Positions 5,234 through 6,462 of a stretch of DNA of 6,462 bases are shown here, one piece after another. The number at the start of each line of letters is the position of its first letter. Within the stretch, counting starts at the first letter, position 1. The notes under the pieces are model-generated. The model did not search any database and was not told the origin of the DNA. It saw only the letters and a list, made by a program, of their open reading frames with translations. Source of the stretch: Chthonomonadaceae bacterium (GTDB lineage Bacteria > Armatimonadota > Chthonomonadetes > Chthonomonadales > Chthonomonadaceae); assembly GCA_025355115.1 (NCBI GenBank), contig JANXLO010000298.1:1-6462 (forward strand), in the 5' to 3' direction. The position numbers and the translations under genes are program-made.

Positions 5234-6462
5234 TGCTTTGTTCCCGATCTGCCAGGGACAGATCTCTTCTCCATAAGTTGGCGCAGATTTTGAACCATTA
5301 GAGGCTCGAGCACACTTCCCACTGAAACGCTGGCCTCGTACTGATATAGATCCAGCACGTAGTCCTCAGGGGTGAGAATATAGCCGAGCTCATCCGAGGT
5401 AAGCCCTAGCAGAAATTTTGGCTTGCCTCCCATCAGGCTTTTAAGATAGAACCCGATGTTGGGTAGCACCTCTCCAGGAAGCGTCAGGAACTCCGCCTCG
5501 CCTATGGTGATGCGAGCGACCTCGGTGACAAGATTGCCTCCATGCATCTCCTCTTTCGGAAATATTTTCAGGGAGACAAGTGCCCTGAAACGAGGGTTCT
5601 CCAACGGCACCTCGAAGACCTTTCGCTCCGTCATGATCGGAGCGTTCTTGACCGTATCCGCCGTCGCGATCAGCTCGAGCACTCGTTTTCCAAGGCTGAT
5701 GCCGATGGCTTCCGCCGCCGCCCAGTTCTCGCCTTTCGGAGTCGTCGTCTCATCAAAATCCGCAGTGATCATGCCGCCCTGCGCCCCATTGACGTACAGG
5801 CAGACGCCTCCCCCGCCGTTTTCCACCGTCTCATACAGCCAGTGTGGAAAATCAGCGGACAGCCGATGCGTATTCATCACTTCCGGGTGACAGGCGAAGT
5901 TTACGAAAGTTGAGATAGGCTTGCCGTCCCGCGCTGAGACGACCTGCATTAGCCCCAGCTCCGTATCCAGAATGCGAGGCACACGTATGTTCTTTGAGAT
6001 ATGCGGGACTTTCGTGGAGCTCGCGAACTTCAGCGCGGCAGGCTGCAGTTTGCCCGCAGTCTCATCCACAAGATGCGCTACGCCTTCACGAAACGTGGCC
6101 ATCCAATTCTGATCGACGCCACTCGTCTGAATGTCCGGTCCCCATTGCCCCAGAGGATCAGGACCGGAATGCGTGTGCGTTGAGGACAGAAAGAGATGTT
6201 CCGGCGAGACCGACTTCACCATAGCGCGAATTTTCTCGATCTGATATCGCGGCACTCCCAGCAAGTCGCACGAGACGAACGCGATCCGCGTCCCACCGGA
6301 TTCCAGAACGAGACACCGCGCCATGAGCCGGTCGTGAGCGTCGATGCTTTTCCGATTCATCCCATAGCCCGCCATGAAGACAGGATTTTTCGGGGTAATA
6401 TCTAGTCTGCCCGCCGCTGCGCGCAACATCGGTTTCGCGTCCTGAGCCGACGAGGTCGAGCC
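5230..6462 (-). CDS. Neutral/alkaline non-lysosomal ceramidase-type protein, N-terminal catalytic domain (5' end outside window)
   Basis: At least 411 codons. The first in-window ATG (6429) has no ribosome-binding site, and the open frame continues upstream as GSTSSAQDAKP to the window edge. That looks like the end of an export signal (SSA-QD), so the real start lies beyond 6462. Numbering from ATG 6429, 'GRLDITP' (7-13) opens the domain. 'STHTHSGP' (83-90; His85, His87) and 'NFACHPEV' (177-184; His181) are the probable zinc histidines. 'LTLPGE' (315-320; Glu320) and 'DELGYILTPEDY' (Tyr350) fit the Glu and Tyr ligands of the family. Neutral ceramidases cleave the amide bond of N-acyl-sphingosine, releasing fatty acid. 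The protein ends at about 400 residues without the C-terminal Ig-like domain of the well-studied ~650-residue enzymes, and 'NGAQGGMI' (214-221) replaces the usual glycine-aspartate motif. The true substrate may therefore be another amide or ester. It is the first visible gene of a coupled pair with the hydrolase. Confidence 0.8.
   Translation of the reverse strand, partial: GSTSSAQDAKPMLRAAAGRLDITPKNPVFMAGYGMNRKSIDAHDRLMARCLVLESGGTRIAFVSCDLLGVPRYQIEKIRAMVKSVSPEHLFLSSTHTHSGPDPLGQWGPDIQTSGVDQNWMATFREGVAHLVDETAGKLQPAALKFASSTKVPHISKNIRVPRILDTELGLMQVVSARDGKPISTFVNFACHPEVMNTHRLSADFPHWLYETVENGGGGVCLYVNGAQGGMITADFDETTTPKGENWAAAEAIGISLGKRVLELIATADTVKNAPIMTERKVFEVPLENPRFRALVSLKIFPKEEMHGGNLVTEVARITIGEAEFLTLPGEVLPNIGFYLKSLMGGKPKFLLGLTSDELGYILTPEDYVLDLYQYEASVSVGSVLEPLMVQNLRQLMEKRSVPGRSGTKQ

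Overview
The window looks like chromosomal DNA from a soil-type, GC-moderate Gram-negative bacterium, most likely an Acidobacteriota member. That assignment is inference. It rests on the mix of a secreted Kelch/IPT repeat protein, exported hydrolases of the glycosidase, alpha/beta-esterase and neutral-ceramidase types, a short stand-alone N-acetylglutamate synthase, and a tRNA gene without an encoded CCA end. There is no 16S or universal marker to settle it.

Layout. Positions 1-1226 (+) carry the 3' part of a gene for a Kelch-repeat protein with three C-terminal IPT/TIG domains; its start lies left of the window. It is followed by a long hairpin (1274-1317), probably a terminator. The next ~570 bases (1318-1890) hold no intact gene. 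They do hold the decayed N-terminal domain of a tyrosine recombinase (about 1460-1726, one internal stop, no catalytic domain). From 1891 to 3186 (-) is a secreted TIM-barrel glycoside-hydrolase-like protein, read from a good promoter at 3253-3281. That promoter overlaps, on the other strand, the promoter of a tRNA-Pro(UGG) gene at 3295-3367 (+).

The right half is on the minus strand. From upstream to downstream it reads: neutral/alkaline ceramidase-type amidase (5230 to beyond 6462, so 5'-incomplete), exported alpha/beta hydrolase (4316-5233, ATGA overlap with the ceramidase), then a fresh promoter at 4259-4287 driving an ArgA-like GNAT acetyltransferase (3656-4216) and a 90-residue zinc-ribbon protein (3387-3659, ATGA overlap). 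So there are two translationally coupled pairs: an exported hydrolase pair acting on amide/ester bonds, and an arginine-biosynthesis acetyltransferase paired with an unknown small metal-binding protein.

Nothing here amounts to a new defence or mobile system. The parts most worth a second look are the two back-to-back overlapping promoters, the conserved-looking NAGS/zinc-ribbon pair with a palindrome in its leader, and the recombinase remnant. Three annotated starts were moved from the longest possible open frame on the basis of ribosome-binding sites, promoter position or reading-frame continuity.
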